From positions 1,426,001 through 1,490,000 of the forward strand of contig CP075496.1 in assembly GCA_021613535.1 (NCBI GenBank): a stretch of DNA of 64,000 bases. The letters run 5' to 3'. The position numbers were made by a program, and so were the translations under genes. The stretch is from Adineta vaga (lineage: Eukaryota > Rotifera). This document shows, piece by piece, positions 11,941 to 24,427 of this stretch (positions are counted from its first letter, which is position 1; every line of letters starts with the position of its first letter). The notes under the pieces are model-generated. The model searched no databases, had not been told where the DNA came from, and saw only the letters and a program-made list of their open reading frames with translations.

Positions 11941-14900
11941 ATGAATGTTTTAAATCATAATGATATTAATATACAGTGCTGTGAAAAATTATAGAATCAC
12001 ATCGCTACAATCGATGCATTGTCTTAACTTGGCCCATATGAGTTATCCAAAGTAATCGAGTCTATGCTACTTTATACATTTAGACATGCTCTATCTGAAT
12101 ATATAATCAGTCTTTCGGAAATCAACTGTTCAGTTGGAGAGAGAAGCTATTTCTCAAAATTCATCAGTTTCTGGCTGTGAAAAATTATAGAATCACTTCA
12201 CTGTTTATCGTTCTTTTATACCAAAACGACTTCGGTTTGGACTGTAAACTATATATATGGGTAGTGCTTCTCGAGATGTACACTTTCATTAAAAAAAAGT
12301 TGGGAAGGTATTTATATTAGATCTGTAAATGAGGTATTAATCTCTAAGCCAAAACGGCTGGAAAGCACCATATGAGGACAGGATTTTGAAGTGGGTGAGC
12401 AGAATAGAAACGAAATTCACATTTTGTGTTCAGAGTTCTATAGAGAGCATATTTGGCAACAAGATGGAGCATTCAGAAAGTCAAAGAATCATTTTCTCTT
12501 CCATTTGAGTACGGTAACATGGAATATTACTGAGATCGAAAAAATATCGAATTCATATGTGACTATAGGCGCGTCATTTTTTTTGTCGTATACATATGTA
12601 TTTTCGAATATAACGTTAATCTACACTGCGAATACACGTATACTTTAGGACGCATGAAAAAAAAGACATTATTTTCAAGAGAAAGGATTATCTGCAGGAC
12701 TTCCTAGTAATGCACTTTTTTATCCAAACGATATGTTTCCTTGTGAGCGTCATGAGATGAAGGAGAAAATAATTGATCGACCTTCTGAATGCTCCATCTT
12801 GTTGCCAAATATGCTCTCTATAGAACTCTGAACACAAAATGTGAATTTCGTTTCTATTCTGCTCACCCACTTCAAAATCCTGTCCTCATATGGTGCTTTC
12901 CAGCCGTTTTGGCTTAGAGATTAATACCTCATTTACAGATCTAATATAAATACCTTCCCAACTTTTTTTTAATGAAAGTGTACATCTCGAGAAGCACTAC
13001 CCATATATATAGTTTACAGTCCAAACCGAAGTCGTTTTGGTATAAAAGAACGATAAACAGTGAAGTGATTCTATAATTTTTCACAGCCAGAAACTGATGA
13101 ATTTTGAGAAATAGCTTCTCTCTCCAACTGAACAGTTGATTTCCGAAAGACTGATTATATATTCAGATAGAGCATGTCTAAATGTATAAAGTAGCATAGA
13201 CTCGATTACTTTGGATAACTCATATGGGCCAAGTTAAGACAATGCATCGATTGTAGCGATGTGATTCTATAATTTTTCACAGCACTGTACTAGATCTATC
13301 AGATGAAATGTTACTTGCCATTTTTAATAAATTGAATGCGATTGATATGTTCTATTCGTTGGTAGATGTAAATCAACGATTTGATCGATTGGCACTTGAT
13401 CCTCTCTTTGTTTATCATCTCAGTTTTGTCATTAAACCAGATGATATCCATAGTTCTTCAGCAGATATTGAAATTTCACGAATTTGTTCGAAAATCTTAC
13501 CTCGAATTAATGAGAAAATAACCAAACTCACTCTAGAATCACAATATTTTGAGTATGTTATTAATGCTGTTAGTTATCCTTGGCTTCATTCATTATCATT
13601 AGCCAATTATGAACCGGAAATACTTATACAGCATTTATCAGGTACATGTTTGATTTTTCAATTAATTTTATTAATTATTTATATTTCAGATAAAACAATG
13701 CAACACCTTCTTACTAATCAAATTACACATATGATTGTCGATGTTGACATTGAGAATGCTGTAATACCAATTAGAAAGCAAGCAGATATATTTCTAATCA
13801 TCTTATTAATGAGTAAACGTTTGAGTGATTTCGCTTTTTTCAAAAGTCGTCAGAAAAATATTTATCTGTTGCATTTTTGAATAATTTATATACAGATTCT
13901 TTTTTTCAACTCTCACTAAATTGACAATAAATGTCAATAGTTTTGATGATTGTCTTTATCTCCTTAATGGATGTCTCAAATCTTTATCTTCATTAATTAT
14001 TCGTATCAAGGAAATTACTCGTTCAATATCGAAAATAGATCGTACAGTAAGTATTAGTACAATCATTAAATACATATAAATTTATCTTTTAAGCCTAATA
14101 ATCGTTTCATTTTCTTTAGAGAGAACTACTTAAATTAAAACATTTCTCATTAACATCAGATTTTCATACACGTTGTTATGATACAGAAGTTGTTCCGTTA
14201 CTTCGTCGAATGTTGAATCTTGAAGAATTATCATTATTTCTTTTAGTCAGAAGTAAATTTGTTTATATTGATGGTGATCAGTTATACGATGAAATTCTTA
14301 ATTATATGCCACAACTAAACAAATTTATATTCCATATACACACCCTTATTATGATGTACAATCTTTATATGGAAAGTAATATTATAATGTTGATTTTCCA
14401 TCGAATGATGATATTCGAAGTAGTTTTATTAAAAGAGGATTTAAATCAATTGATGCATTTGCCGATGATAAACTTGTCAACAACATGGCCTATTGTCATG
14501 TTTATTCGCTTCCATATCAATTCAACGAACTCTTATATCTGAGTAGTTGTTTTCAAGGTGGAAAGTTCGATAACGTTCGATTGTTAACAATGTTTGATGT
14601 GCGTTCATTTGAACATGAATTATTCAAAATTATCTCTCAAGACTTTTCTTTTCTTCAACAGTTATCTATATATAATAGTTATCGACAAATGAATGAGCAA
14701 CATCATTCATGTAAATTGATTACATTCAATCATCTGTTTAAACTTAATATTTCCTGTGCACATGATAACTACGTTACGCAATTTCTTTCCAATAAAATCA
14801 CTCGTTTACCGTGTTTAACAAATCTCACAATCTGGTATCCAGCATTACTAAGTGTAACAAAGAATTTTACTAATGATGACACTCGTCTCAATTGTTCAAA

Positions 14901-14973
14901 AATTAAATATCTCGTTACACATGAACCGTTTGTTCGTTCACAAAATTTTGTTTCATATTTTCCTTCTCTGTAA
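11941..14973 (+). pseudogene. F-box/LRR-like gene split by a transposon and frameshifted
   Basis: The ATG at 11941 opens a frame that runs into a transposon at 11974. The same frame resumes at 13290 with LDLSDEMLLAIFNKLNAIDM, a standard F-box start, and YSLVDVNQRFDRLALDPLF. A 50-bp intron (13641-13690) follows. The body then continues through DDCLYLLNGCLKSL, an intron at about 14049-14119, RRMLNLEELSLFL, and a C-terminal exon with FEHELFKIISQDF and FVRSQNFVSYFPSL, ending at 14973. Two more lesions are visible. One is a shift at an A-run near 13850-13860, the other a shift near 14385 before PSNDDI. It is the tandem paralogue of the gene at 9091-10904. It is almost certainly not functional as a full-length F-box protein. 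Confidence 0.8.
11974..13287. mobile_element. Palindromic (foldback) Tc1/mariner derivative, 1314 bp
   Basis: Ends are CAGTGCTGTGAAAAATTATA and its exact reverse complement. TA dinucleotides flank both ends (11972-11973 and 13288-13289), the mariner/Tc1 target duplication. The inverted arms are each 505 bp (11974-12478 and 12783-13287) and identical wherever I compared them. The unique centre (12479-12782) is 304 bp. Both arms carry the same transposase fragment, IWQQDGAF, which resembles the second catalytic-Asp motif (QQDNAP) of Tc1 transposases. The rest of the transposase is missing, so the element is non-autonomous. It likely arose by joining two copies of one end. Near-identical arms suggest a recent origin or gene conversion between arms. 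Confidence 0.9.
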
Positions 14974-15619
14974 AAATTACTTCCTTTCTATGAATCATTT
15001 GAATAAGAAGAACAAATACAATAAAGAAATTAACACACATTTCATCTTATGATATACATAACGAAGAATGTTTTTTTTGTCTGTCTATCCTTTATGCATT
15101 TGTTCTCTAAGATAGGCTAGTCGAACCAAACTTTAAGTAGAAGGTCAAAAGATATTTGTTGTCCTAATTTCTGACCTCCTGATTCACCATAGTATATGCA
15201 TATCTAGAACTAAATATATTCCTATCTATATCTATGGTACGTATGATATTATCTATTTCTTTTTGAAGATTCATTCATATTATATAAGTATAATTAGGCC
15301 ACGCATGATTTTTTTGTATTTTAGTGTCTAAATATGAGTTATCTGGATCAACATCACTTTGTCAAATATCAAATTGCTTTCACAATAATTAATTCAACTC
15401 TGATTGCAATTAATTAATTAAAACAAATATAGATGAAAGTTTAACGACATCTACAGTTCAAATTGATTGGATATTAGTGTACACCACCTTCTATTGACAT
15501 ATGATTCATCAATGAAAAAAATAGTAATCGTCATCACCATACGTAGTCTTCCTTCAATCATTGTACTTATAATACTTTGTGTCTTTATTGAAACAAAAAA
15601 ATCAAGTATCTAATTTATC
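14974..15619. other. Intergenic between F-box pseudogene and TRIP11
   Basis: AT-rich, no gene seen. It presumably includes the TRIP11 promoter and 5' UTR in its right part, but no specific element could be defined. Confidence 0.4.
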
Positions 15620-18600
15620 ATGACTAGTAGTTGGTGGAATTCTACCGGTGCTAGTAATTTCACGCGTGGTCTTACTTCCATAACTGGACAGTTATCGAAT
15701 AATTTCAAAGATATTTTATCCGAAGCTAGTGAAGAAACATATGATCCAGTTGCTGAATTAACACGTGCACGACACCAAATCGAAGATCTTGAATTGAGAA
15801 AACAAACATTAGTAGAAGAAGTAAGATTTAATGAATGAAATTGATTCTTTTCCAATAGATTCTTTGTGGTATTTAGTGTACATCATTGAAAAAACAATGC
15901 GATGAATTAACGATGCAAAAACAAGCTGTTGAAATCAAATCTGATATGTTATTAGCTGAAAGTCGTCGAATTATTGATGAAAAAGATGTAAGTTTTTTCG
16001 AATATGAGAAAAGAAACATGCCGCCTTTGATACTATTGTATAATGAAAAAATGTCATTGTGTTGTCAATCATGTGATGAACATTTTTTCAATAATAGACA
16101 TTCATTCAAGGCTAAAGTCACGTAGGTTATTCAATCTAATTATAGTAGAATTTTTATCGAAGACCAGCAAGTCTTCGAGGAAGTTATGCAGAAGTTAGTT
16201 TCTACATTGTTTTGTTATCGGGCAAGTGAAGATATCTGTTTTAAGTAGAATAGTTTACTTTCTAAACATTCTTACGTTGGTATTTTGTAAAAGAATGAAA
16301 TCTAATGTCCTTCAAGATGAAAATGATGATATACTTGTCACGGACTGTTACACAAAGAGAAGAATACAGTTGAGAAATAGACATACTACTTCAATCGAAC
16401 GTTTCATCCTTGACAAATAAACTATTTTTTCAATGTTTTTAAAATCTTGTTTCATTAGTACTTATCGTTATAAAATACGATTCATTCCCGGTGCGAGTTT
16501 TTTAGATTATCGTCAGTATGAGGTAAATATCTACATCATTCTTTTACACACTAAAACTTTAGAAGAAAATCGATACACACAAAATCAAGTTATATCATAT
16601 TGTACGATATTGTCTATTTAGAATGAATTAAAACGTCTTCGTGAAAATACTAATGTTGGTACATGGAATAATACTACTGATCTAAATAATACTTGGACTG
16701 ATATTTTAGAAGGTAATCTCGAGAGGTGTATTTTATTTAAAGTTGTCTATGAACATTTCTTTAGATGATCAACCGGAAATCAATGAATATCTTCGATATC
16801 AACGAACGATACGTGATTTAAAAGATGAAAATAGTCATTTACGTGATGAAATGGCTAATTTACGAAAAACATTCAAAGCACAACAATTAGAACGAGATCA
16901 AGTAGGTTTATCAATGATTTATTGGTGAAAATAAAACAAATGTTTTGTAATTAGTCTCGTCGAGAAAATGAAATGAATCAACTTGAACAGTTACATGCCG
17001 AACAGATGGCAAAGAGTCGACGAGATTATGATGAACAGATACAAAAATTACAATCACGTATTACAGAATTAGAAGAATGGAATAAAAATCATCAAGGTTT
17101 GAAATGTTCTTTTTTCTTAAAAATTTTCTTAACTGATCTTTCTTTTCCCTTTTAGATGAAGAATTACGAAAATCGATGGAAGTACAAAAAGATGTGGTAG
17201 GTTTTGTATTCATATCATTTGTAAAAAAAGACAATTTTCTTCTTTTTATATCGAATAGGACGATGTTGATAAAGATCTTCTCTCTCAAGAACTTGAACAA
17301 GCCAATCAAAAATTAAATTGGTACAATGAAAAATTCAAAGACTATTCCGATTTACAATCCAACATGGATCTTTTAATAACAAATAACAAACAATTAGAAA
17401 GTGAATTACAACTTGAACAACAAAATCATCGATCAGCTTTAGAACGTCTTGAACAATTACAAACCAATCAAGAAGGTAAACTAAAACGAAATTATTTTCA
17501 ATTTTCGATTGATTTCATTGAATTGTTTAGTTGTCAATAATATCGATGAACTCAATCGTCTTCTCAATGAAGAACGACAACGTTGTGATGCTCTTGCTGC
17601 TGATAATGATTCAATGTTTCGTCTTTTGGAAGAAACTCGTACACAACATGAAAGTAATATCAAAGCAAAAGATGAACAAATTGAAGATTTGAAATCTCAA
17701 ATAACTAATCTTCATACACAATTCCAAATTGAAGTAAGACATTTATCTTTCTTAATGATTAGTATTCGTTTTTCCTTTTTTTTTCAAAGAAAAGTGACCA
17801 TGAAAAAGAGAAAAATGATTTTATGTCTCAAATTCATGATTTACAACAATTTCAAGAGCAACAATTAGGAAAACAAACAGAGGTTAGTTGAATAGAAGAT
17901 TGGTTTTAATCGAATTTTATTTTTTCGTATTTTTTTTAAAGGAAGAAGAAAGTCATATGAAAGAATCGAAAGTACGAGAAATGTTAGAAAGACAATTAAT
18001 TGAAGTGAATGAAGATTTACAAACATTAGAAAATGAAAAAACTGAATTATACAATCAAATCGATGATTTAAAAGATCAATTACAACTCAAAGAAAGACAA
18101 CTTCAAGCAATTGAAGTTTGTATTTCTAAAATTCTTGATAAAATAATTTCAAATATTGAATATTCATTCTAGAATTCAACAACAACAACAACGCCTGGTT
18201 CTCCATCCGTCATGTCTTCATCTCCCGATATTCGTGCACGTTCACCATCTCCTCAAACATTCGAACATTTACTTGAATTAGAAGCTCAAATACTTCGAAA
18301 TGAACAAGAATTTCGTGAATTCAATTCTATCTACGATCGATTTGTTACTCTTTTACCCATTGAACTTTCTTCAACAGATAATAATCAATTATCTCTTTCC
18401 GATCGATTCACGAATTTATTCGAACAATGGTCAACTTATGTTGATACACTTTCCATAACACAACAAGAACTCGATTCAGTCAAACAATTACTCATCGAAA
18501 AACAAGATGATCTTGAAAAACTTCAATTCGATTTAGATTTAACAACAACGAAACTAATCGAATTACAAGAACAACAACCATCATTATCTTCATCACATGG

Positions 18601-21111
18601 AAATCATTCGAATAATGAGGAAGAAAATGAAGATGAAATTGAACATATTCTTGAATTACATCAATTTTCACAACGTGCACCATCAAGACAATCGATTGTT
18701 TCAAGTACACCTGGTGAAAAACAACAATTAATTGCACAGAATGAATTACTTTCTTCATTATTAGCAGAAAAAGATCGAGAATTAATATCATTACAACAAG
18801 CAGAAAAAACACGTGAAGATTTAGTAAAAAATTTAGAAATCTTAAAGAAAAATCTTCAACAAATGGAACTTGATAAAGAAATGAAACAAGTTGAATTGAA
18901 TGAAATTCGAAATGTCTTAGATGAGAAATTACGTGAAACTTCTTCATTAAAAAAAGAAAAAATGTATTTTATTGATAAACTTGCTGAATTAGAACGAGAA
19001 AAACAAGAACAACAATCAATTATTCAAGTTTCACCTAAACAACAAACATCCCAAGATGAAGATAAACCATCAACACCAATTATATCAAACAAAGAAGACG
19101 TAAATGAACAAGTTCATACTCAAGAACAATACGAAAAACTTCGTTCTGATTACGATCAACTTGTTGAATTTTCCAAAAAACAACACGATGAATCTGTATC
19201 CTATTACAATGAATATTCTCGTATTCTTTCACTACATAATGAATTAAATACAAAACATAGTCAATTACAAATTGATTATGAATCTCTTCAATCATTAATT
19301 CAACAGAAAAATGAAGGATATCTTCAATGTCAAAATGAATTGAATAATTATCAAAATCTTCTCTATCATGAAAAGAAAAAATCGGAAGAAAACGAAATTT
19401 TACGTTCAACATTAATAGAACGTGATGCCAAGTTGCAACAATTAATCGATAATGAAACGAAACTTCTTGTTAAACAATCCGAATTAGAACGTGATGTCAA
19501 ATTATTAGAACAAACAAATTTCGAATTAAAATCAACTGAACAATCATTCATCGAACAATTAGAAGAATCCAATCCAGAACAGATGAATTTTCATTTACAA
19601 CAAATTACTAATGAACGTGATTCTGCGTTGAGAGAGAAAAAACAATTAGAAAATGAAATGGAATTAATTCGACAAAAGGTTTAATTGCTTGAATTCTTAT
19701 CGATAAAGATAATTTACTTTTACTATTCTAGTTGTTACAATTCGAAGAACGTGAACGAAAATCTTCCAATGAAATCGAACGATTACGTAATCATCTATTG
19801 AAAATGGAAGAATCCTATACAAGTGATTTAATTGCTGCTGAAGATCGAGAAAAAACATTACGAAATCAAATTGCACAATTAGAAGATTCAAATCGTGGAC
19901 AAAATGAACTTATTCAACAATTAAATACAAGTGGAGAACAATCAAAACAAACGTTAGCAACTGAATTAGGAACATTAAAATATGAATATACGAAACTTGA
20001 AGCATCACATACAAATTTAAATAATCAATTACAATATCAAATGAAATGTTCACAAAATTTACAAAATGTTCTCGAACAATTCAAACGAGGTAAAGATGAT
20101 AGAGAGTCTGTGAGTGTGACGTATTTTTTTTATCCTTTTTGTTTTTCTTAGAACGTGAACAACATCTTAATGAACATTTACGTCAATATCAAGATGCATT
20201 ACGTGAACAAACATCAATAGCGGCACGTTTAACAACTGAAAATAATGAAATTCGTACACGTTTAGCTGAATATAATGAAGCTTTATCTGCTGCACATCGT
20301 TTAAATGATCAAATTGAAAAGAAAGATGCGTTATTAACAACACTTCGAAATGAAATTTATGAGAAAGATAAATTAATTCAACAATATGAATATAATCTAC
20401 GTGATTTACAATCAACAAGTGGTTCGCGTGTAGAAAAACAGCTTGTGAAAAATATTCTTCTTTCATTCTTTCATACACCTGTTGATAAACGACAAGAAGT
20501 TATTCCACTTCTAGGTGCATTAGTTGGTTTTACTCAAGAAGAATATCGAAAAGCTATTGATGCAACATCAACAAATAATAGTAATCAAGGCAAAGGAGGA
20601 TCTGGTTGGTTAACTGGATGGTTAGCTGGAAGTCCAACAGGTCCAGGAGCAAATCCAGCTAGAACAAGAACACAATCAGAAACACCAGTCTATGATCCAA
20701 ATAAAGTATTGAAGAAAAACATTCATCGTGTTTGAAAGATTCATTTTTATTTTATTTTAGTCATTTGCTGAATTATTGATTCAATTTGTCGATCAACAAT
20801 CAGCTAACAATCCTCAACATCCAGCGGCAAAATTCAATACCGAAGAATATCTTCAACGATTTGATGGTAATCTAGGAGGTGCTAGTGGTCATTCACTAAG
20901 GAAGCCATCGTTATCTGCATCAGCAAATCCATTTGTGAATTCTCCACATTTATCTCTAAATCGGCAAGTTCCTCCTGTTGTTTTATCTACAACAAATCCA
21001 ACTAGTCTTAATTTACCACCACCACCACCACCTCCTTCATCATCTACACCGACGTCAACAACTTCTGAATCATCATCATCAACTATTCTCAAAGATTTAT
21101 TGAAATCTTGA
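15620..21111 (+). CDS. TRIP11: Golgin GMAP-210 (thyroid receptor-interacting protein 11)
   Basis: A multi-exon gene for a very long coiled-coil protein of roughly 1,500 residues. The N-terminus (FTRGLTSITGQLSNNFKDIL) matches the amphipathic ALPS-like helix of GMAP-210 (SLTGQISNFTKDML), which senses curved vesicle membrane. The middle is continuous coiled coil rich in Q/E/L; the largest exon is about 18,176-19,680. The C-terminus has the GRAB domain for Arf1-GTP: LLSFFHTPVDKRQEVIPLLG, then GWLTGWLAG. The protein ends in ILKDLLKS, like human VLKDLLKQ. Role: tethers vesicles at the cis-Golgi and binds IFT20. Most introns are about 50 bp with clean GT-AG and matching phase. The segment 15,988-16,506 is atypical: either a 0.5-kb intron or weak small exons there (separate finding). 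Confidence 0.93.
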
Positions 21112-21374
21112 AGGATTATTCTTTGAAAAAATGTTGTTTATTTCTATTTTGAAAATTATTTATTTTATCTGTTCGCAATTTAACTTACACTATTGTTTAT
21201 AAATATCTGTTTTTCTTTTTCTTTTATTTGCTGTCGGTCATTTTTTTTTCTTTTTCATTTCTTCTCTTCATTCGTTATCTTGTTTTCTTTTCTCATCAGA
21301 TCGGCCTTGGCTACGATGTCGTATTTTTTCTCTTGTAGATTTTAACTTTAGAACAAATTACAAACAAGCCAATC

Positions 21375-22241
21375 ATGGTAATGTTAAAAAAAACGAATCT
21401 ATTGATTTTCAATAGAAAGAATTCATCTTGTATATTCTAGGCATATCATTCATCGTTCGATAAAAGTAAATTTCGTGTAGGAAATATGGCTTTATTACCT
21501 ATTCGAACACGTTATAGTGGTCCAGCTCCAAATGAAACATGTAAGCTGTGATTGACAGATGTTCGTGTGTTTATTGTTGTCGTTTTTTTTAGCAAATGAG
21601 AATGAGGATATTATTGATGAAGCAATCAAATATTTTCGAGCAAATATTTTCTTTCGTAATTATGATATTAAAGTAAGTTTCTTTGATATTTGTTGATGTT
21701 TCCCTATTTTATTTCTTATTAAAGAATGATGCTGATCGAACATTAATCTATTTGACATTATATATAACCGAATGTTTACGTCGTCTTCAAAAAGTAAATT
21801 TATTTTTTCTATTCGAATTCAAATTCAGATATATTTCTATTTCAGTGTCAATCGCGTACTCAAGCGCAAAAAGAATTAACGGCATTATCTATTTCAACAT
21901 TTCCAATACCAGGTGATAGTGACTTTCCATTGAATGGCATGTTTTCTAAACCAACACATGACGAAGTTGGTGAGTAATCATACGATTTTCTTATGATGTA
22001 ATCAATATTTGAACAATTGTATTGTAGATAAAATGAAACAATATCTTGAACAATTACGTAAAGAATGTAGTGATCGTATGGTTGATCGAGTCATCGATCC
22101 AGAAACGGATAAACCATCAAAAGTAAAAGAAATATCTTTCTCTTTCAGTTTTAATAAGATTGAAATCTGATTTAGTGGTGGCTTTGCTTTGTTCGTCGTC
22201 GTTTTATGGATAAAAGTTTATTAAATATTGGTTCATTATAA
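21375..22241 (+). CDS. ARPC3: Actin-related protein 2/3 complex subunit 3 (p21-Arc)
   Basis: Exons: 21375-21377 (only the ATG), 21441-21540, 21593-21672, 21725-21792, 21846-21969, 22028-22122, 22176-22241. All junctions are GT-AG and in phase. The protein is about 178 residues, the usual length. Family landmarks are [70 protein letters not shown], and DKPSKWW at the end. It is a subunit of the Arp2/3 complex that nucleates branched actin in the cytoplasm. The gene starts 264 bp after the TRIP11 stop in the same direction. A pyrimidine-rich AG acceptor precedes the ATG (around 21335-21345), so trans-splicing from a shared transcript is possible but unproven. Confidence 0.96.
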
Positions 22242-22393
22242 CAAATGAGAATTTAATTCCATAAAAGATTTATTCAAACAAACAAAAAAAGTTTCTTTTA
22301 TCTGTGCCTTCATTTTACATTCGATTCAACTAACTACTGTTATCTATCTTTTCTTTTATATTTACTCATCATTGATTTAATAAATCGATTGTA

Positions 22394-22996
22394 TTAAACA
22401 AAACAATGTTCTTTAGAAATTTGATAATCAATATCAAATTGAATTGTTGTAGAACGAATATGTCCTTCATCGGACCATTTATAATACATACCTTTTTGAA
22501 ATTGTTCATTCGAATTAATATCGGATGAAAATATCAATTGAAGTAAACAATTTTCTCCACGAATATTTAATTTTAATGACTGTTCTTCGATAAAATAAAC
22601 TAATAGAATAGGTTTTATTTGTTGAATGCTTATTCGAGCAGAATAAGGTAAACGTTTACATGAATGAAATTCAATGAGATTAGCTGACATCTGTTCGGTT
22701 TGATCTTTTGGTAAACGTAGATTTAAATACATTTGTTTTATATTTCGCATCCAATAGAACTTTCGTGGTTGACGAACACGTAAATAATGATTGATTCGAA
22801 TCGATTCACGATTGACATTTGTTGAATTTGAATAAGATGAAAGAGATAGAAGTGTACAATTTAATACAAGTGGAATATGACAAATTTGATATAGATTTGA
22901 AAGACATTGATCTAAATGAACTTGTTCACTATTTGATAAATGAATATCTGGTTCGTGAGAAATTGTTAAAATCTTTCTATAATTATCATAGTTCAT
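22394..22996 (-). CDS. Uncharacterised 200-aa protein
   Basis: A single open exon of 200 codons, convergent with ARPC3 and divergent from the H2A gene (231 bp between starts). I do not recognise the family. The N-terminal third is polar (residues 1-60). Residues 65-130 are basic with RVRQPRKFYWMRNIKQMYLN. Residues 120-170 look like alternating beta strands (ARISIQQIKPILLVYF, LKLNIRGENCLLQLIF). There is no signal peptide, membrane segment or zinc-binding pattern. Codon use looks like the neighbouring real genes, and the frame has no interruption over 600 bp in AT-rich DNA, which favours a true gene. Confidence 0.7.
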   Translation of the reverse strand: MNYDNYRKILTISHEPDIHLSNSEQVHLDQCLSNLYQICHIPLVLNCTLLSLSSYSNSTNVNRESIRINHYLRVRQPRKFYWMRNIKQMYLNLRLPKDQTEQMSANLIEFHSCKRLPYSARISIQQIKPILLVYFIEEQSLKLNIRGENCLLQLIFSSDINSNEQFQKGMYYKWSDEGHIRSTTIQFDIDYQISKEHCFV

Positions 22997-23226
22997 TCAT
23001 TCGAAATAAATTAAACAAAAAAACAAACTAGGCGCTGCATATTCGATAGAGAGTGTATTCTTTATCTACAAACGAATGTTTAAGACTAGGCAAAACTATC
23101 AGCCGTCCTATTTGTTTCTTGTTCTTCGAACAAAATCGTCGTTAGTAAAATGTAATACATCAGATATATATTCATTTATAATTGTTTTATTCGAACGATT
23201 AGTAAACATACAGAATCGAATATACA

Positions 23227-24308
23227 ATGAGTGGTCGAAGTAATACAACAGTTTCATCAGCTAAAAATAAAAGTAAAGAAAAACAAACTACCCGTAGTGG
23301 TCGAGCAGGTTTAACATTTCCCGTTGGTCGTGTAGTAAGTTTTTCGTCGTCATTGTAGTATTGAAAGTATGAAATCATATGGATTTTTCTTTAGCATCGT
23401 TATCTTAAACAAGGTAGTTATGGAGAACGAATTGGTCAAGGTGCACCAGTATACATGGGTAAGAAGAAGCATGTCTTTGTTCTTCATGTGAACATGTTGT
23501 TTCCTTTATTTTACATAGCCGCTGTCCTGGAATACTTGACTGCTGAAATTCTTGAATTAGGTTTGGTTTACTTTATGAAATAAACCTTTCTTTTTTTTCT
23601 ATCTATAAAATTTTCTTTCTAGCTGGGAATGCAGCACGTGATAATGAAAAAAAACGAATTATTCCTCGACATCTTCAATTAGCTATTCGTAATGATGAAG
23701 AATTGAATAAATTACTCGAAGGTGTAACCATTGGTAAGTTCGATTTGATTAAATCATCTTATCTATGGAAATACATTACATCGATTTTGTTACTATAGCT
23801 CAAGGTGGTGTCTTACCACATATTCGATCGGAACTTTTACCAAAGAAAACCAAAGGTGATGATGAAAATGCCGGTAGTATGGAATCTCAACGTGGTGCAC
23901 AAGGTCATCCGATGATGATGCAATCATCAGGAGGATCAATGGGAAATAGTAGTGGAAAGAAGAAGAGTATGCCTCCCGTGAAAAAAAGTCTTGCACCACC
24001 GACATCACAGAAAAAGTCAAATAAACCAAAACCAATGCAACAACAACAGCAACAGCAAAAGAATATCAAGACCGATCATGATGATGACGAAGATGATGAT
24101 GATGAAGATTCTGAAGATGAAGATTCTGAAGACGAAGTAAGATCATCATTTGACATTGAATGTACGATGAAACTGTCTATTTTATTGTCAATAGGATGAC
24201 GATATGACTGGCAATGGAAATACGGTTAGTAGTTCAAGTGCTTTGGCTACAACAACAGCTAATGATACAACAGCTGATGATGACGACGACGATGAAGATG
24301 AAGATTAA
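23227..24308 (+). CDS. Histone H2A variant with long acidic tail (bdelloid H2Abd type)
   Basis: Exons: 23227-23334, 23395-23458, 23519-23560, 23623-23733, 23800-24136, 24195-24308. The core histone fold is intact: [73 protein letters not shown], and the docking-domain start [12 protein letters not shown]. It then departs from canonical H2A. The tail is about 130 residues long, with Lys/Pro/Gln-rich parts, a glutamine run and long Asp/Glu runs ending in EDED. No terminal SQ(E/D) phosphorylation motif (H2A.X) is seen. Canonical animal H2A genes are intronless; this one has five introns. Bdelloids are known to use such extended H2A variants, probably linked to their desiccation and DNA-break tolerance (inference). 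Confidence 0.93.
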
Positions 24309-24400
24309 ATCAGTTTTGTTGCTGTTGTTTCTTACTCAAAATGCATAAATTTCTTCTCCACTTCTTTTCTTTCTTTCATCATCTTCTCAATGTGTATCAA

Positions 24401-24427
24401 TTTATTTATTTATTTATTTATTTATTT
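24401..24427. repeat. (TTTA)n microsatellite in H2A 3' flank
   Basis: About seven tandem TTTA units directly after the H2A coding region. An AAAATAAAA polyadenylation-like word follows at about 24443-24452. Confidence 0.9.

Noticed and set aside
18492-20478. Long minus-strand reading frames (up to 151 codons) opposite TRIP11
   Set aside because: They are mirror frames of the repetitive Gln/Glu/Leu codons of the coiled coil and have no family similarity or splice logic.
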